Shown: positions 62,996 to 64,000 of the stretch, piece after piece
Layout of the letters: every line of letters begins with the position of its first letter
Position numbering within the stretch: the first letter of the stretch is position 1
DNA from: Novosphingobium subterraneum
GTDB taxonomy: Bacteria; Pseudomonadota; Alphaproteobacteria; Sphingomonadales; Sphingomonadaceae
Length of the DNA: 64,000 bases
Reading direction: 5' to 3'
Assembly: GCF_000807925.1 (NCBI RefSeq)
Contig: NZ_JRVC01000015.1
Coordinates: 62,001 to 126,000, forward strand
Notes under the pieces: generated by a model
The model's database searches: none
What the model saw: only the letters and a program-made list of their open reading frames with translations
Told to the model about the DNA's origin: nothing
Translations under genes and position numbers: made by a program

Positions 62996-63781
62996 TCAAC
63001 CCGGCATATAGAGCTGCGCGGCTTTGCCGCCATCGACGGGCAGGGCAGTGCCGGTGATGTAGCTGGCTGCGCTGGAGAGCATGAACACGATCGCCTCGGC
63101 CAGTTCGTCGGGTTCGCCGCCACGCTGCATCGGGATGGCGCGGGTGGTTGCGGCCGCAAAATCAGGCGCGCGGCTTTCATAGTCCTGCGTCGCGGCGGTC
63201 TGCACCTGCCCCGGCACGATGGCGTTGATCCGGATGCCGAGCGGGGCACCTTCCATCGCCGCAGCTGCGGTGAAGTGGACCAGTGCGGCCTTCGAGGCCG
63301 AATAGCTTGCCATGTTGGCCAACGCTTTGATCCCGCAGGTGGAGGCGATGTTGACGATAGAGCCGCGCTGGCGACCATCAATATCCTGCTTCGCCATCAC
63401 CGCCATTGCCGCCTTGGTGCCGACGAACACGGCATCGGCATTGACTGCAAAATCCTTGCGCCAGTGTTCCAGGGTCAGCTTCGAAATCGGTGCGTAGTGC
63501 ACCGACATGGCATTGTTGACGAGCATGTCGAGCCGTCCATGTCGTGCGGCAACATCCTCGATCAGAGCGGTGAAGGCGGCATCATCCGATACATCGAGTC
63601 TGACGGCTTCGACCTTCCCGAATTGCGCGATCTCGGTCCGGGCAGCTTCAAGCTTGTCCTCGCGGCGGGCGCAGATCACCACGGTCGCCCCGCGCGCCGC
63701 GAGAAGCTTCGCGGTGGCAAGCCCTATGCCATCGCTTCCGCCAGTGACCACGGCAATCTTGCCGGTCATGTCATGAGCCAT
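62996..63781 (-). CDS. SDR family NAD(P)-dependent oxidoreductase
   Basis: 261-aa classical short-chain dehydrogenase. TGGSDGIG is at about residues 13-20, NNAM at 90-93, and the catalytic Ser and Tyr/Lys are in NIASTCG and YSASKAAL. It resembles FabG-type 3-hydroxyacyl-CoA or alcohol dehydrogenases. GGGAGAAG precedes the ATG. It is the first gene of the leftward operon SDR, acyl-CoA dehydrogenase and probably Lrp pair 2, and its upstream gap contains the TGGTCAA inverted repeat. Confidence 0.9.
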   Translation of the reverse strand: MAHDMTGKIAVVTGGSDGIGLATAKLLAARGATVVICARREDKLEAARTEIAQFGKVEAVRLDVSDDAAFTALIEDVAARHGRLDMLVNNAMSVHYAPISKLTLEHWRKDFAVNADAVFVGTKAAMAVMAKQDIDGRQRGSIVNIASTCGIKALANMASYSASKAALVHFTAAAAMEGAPLGIRINAIVPGQVQTAATQDYESRAPDFAAATTRAIPMQRGGEPDELAEAIVFMLSSAASYITGTALPVDGGKAAQLYMPG

Positions 63782-63922
63782 TGCTTTGCTTCTCCCGATT
63801 CCTTGATCTCAACGCAAATGCACCTGTTGCCGCGCCAATGTCAACCTAATGCGCAAAATAACAGCTTTATAACTTCGTATATCGACCTTTCTAGCCGCAA
63901 CCCACCGCTCTTTGCGGCATTT

Positions 63923-63938
63923 TGGTCAATTTTGACCA
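63923..63938. promoter_or_regulatory. Inverted repeat TGGTCAA-TT-TTGACCA
   Basis: Perfect 7-bp arms with a 2-nt centre, about 140 bp before the SDR start and close to the right edge of the window. It is a strong candidate repressor site (TetR/GntR/MarR size range) for the leftward operon, a rightward gene beyond the window, or both. Confidence 0.55.
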
Positions 63939-64000
63939 TGCAGAGGAGGCGACACAAGCCGAGACGCATCCCGTCAGTTAAAATCTTCCTTGGAAACCAA

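Noticed and set aside
63938-64000. Possible start of a rightward gene (ATG at 63938, open to the edge)
   Set aside because: Only 21 codons are visible, Arg/Lys-rich, and the ATG lies inside the inverted repeat; cannot be supported from this window.

Overview
This window looks like the chromosome or a large replicon of a high-GC alphaproteobacterium, most likely a sphingomonad (Novosphingobium/Sphingobium type). The evidence is two TonB-dependent receptors with typical sphingomonad plug sequences, single-component-style Rieske oxygenases beside acyl-CoA ligases and SDR enzymes, an HME-type RND metal pump, and densely packed operons joined by ATGA, GTGA or TTGA junctions. I saw no rRNA, tRNA, insertion sequence, phage gene or CRISPR array. 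Names come from motif recognition; genus and substrates are inference.

Region 1 (1-12.7 kb) begins with a Tat-exported GH10 xylanase preceded by a xyl-box-like operator. A catabolic block follows: SDR, TonB receptor with its own terminator, TetR regulator, second SDR, SnoaL-like protein, thioredoxin-reductase-like flavoprotein, EthD-domain protein, TIM-barrel isomerase, Rieske oxygenase alpha subunit and divergent acyl-CoA ligase. It ends in two overlapping Lrp/AsnC regulators.

Region 2 (12.9-18.8 kb) is a metal efflux operon, read leftwards: a His-rich small exported protein, then CzcB-, CzcA- and CzcC-like subunits.

Region 3 (19.2-40.9 kb) is about 22 kb of genes on one strand. It holds a siderophore-type TonB receptor, PepSY protein, hydroxyacid dehydrogenase, HAD hydrolase and a complete peptide/opine-type ABC importer. 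These are followed by an ornithine-cyclodeaminase-like enzyme, a bicupin, two paralogous GNATs, a D-serine dehydratase-like PLP enzyme, two DadA/PuuB-like flavin oxidases, two aldehyde dehydrogenases and a tartrate dehydrogenase. It reads as an outer-membrane-to-TCA route for an imported amine or amino-acid-containing molecule, possibly a siderophore or opine-like compound.

Region 4 (41.1-44.9 kb) is a probable metal-related envelope operon: DUF4198 protein, small His-containing exported protein, HupE/UreJ permease, single-span anchor protein and HGSNAT-like multi-pass protein. Region 5 (45.0-48.1 kb) holds an aminotransferase, an Lrp regulator and an M20 amidohydrolase. A TetR gene and a trifunctional LplT-PlsC-Aas fusion diverge at 48.9 kb.

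Region 6 (52.9-63.8 kb) is a second catabolic block: luciferase-like oxidoreductase, LuxR regulator, acyl-CoA ligase, an amidohydrolase-fold protein lacking its metal ligands, Rieske oxygenase, Tat-exported amidase, a second overlapping Lrp pair homologous to the first, acyl-CoA dehydrogenase and SDR. The most interesting features are the duplicated bicistronic Lrp pair, the degenerate amidohydrolase, and the receptor-to-catabolism mega-cluster.
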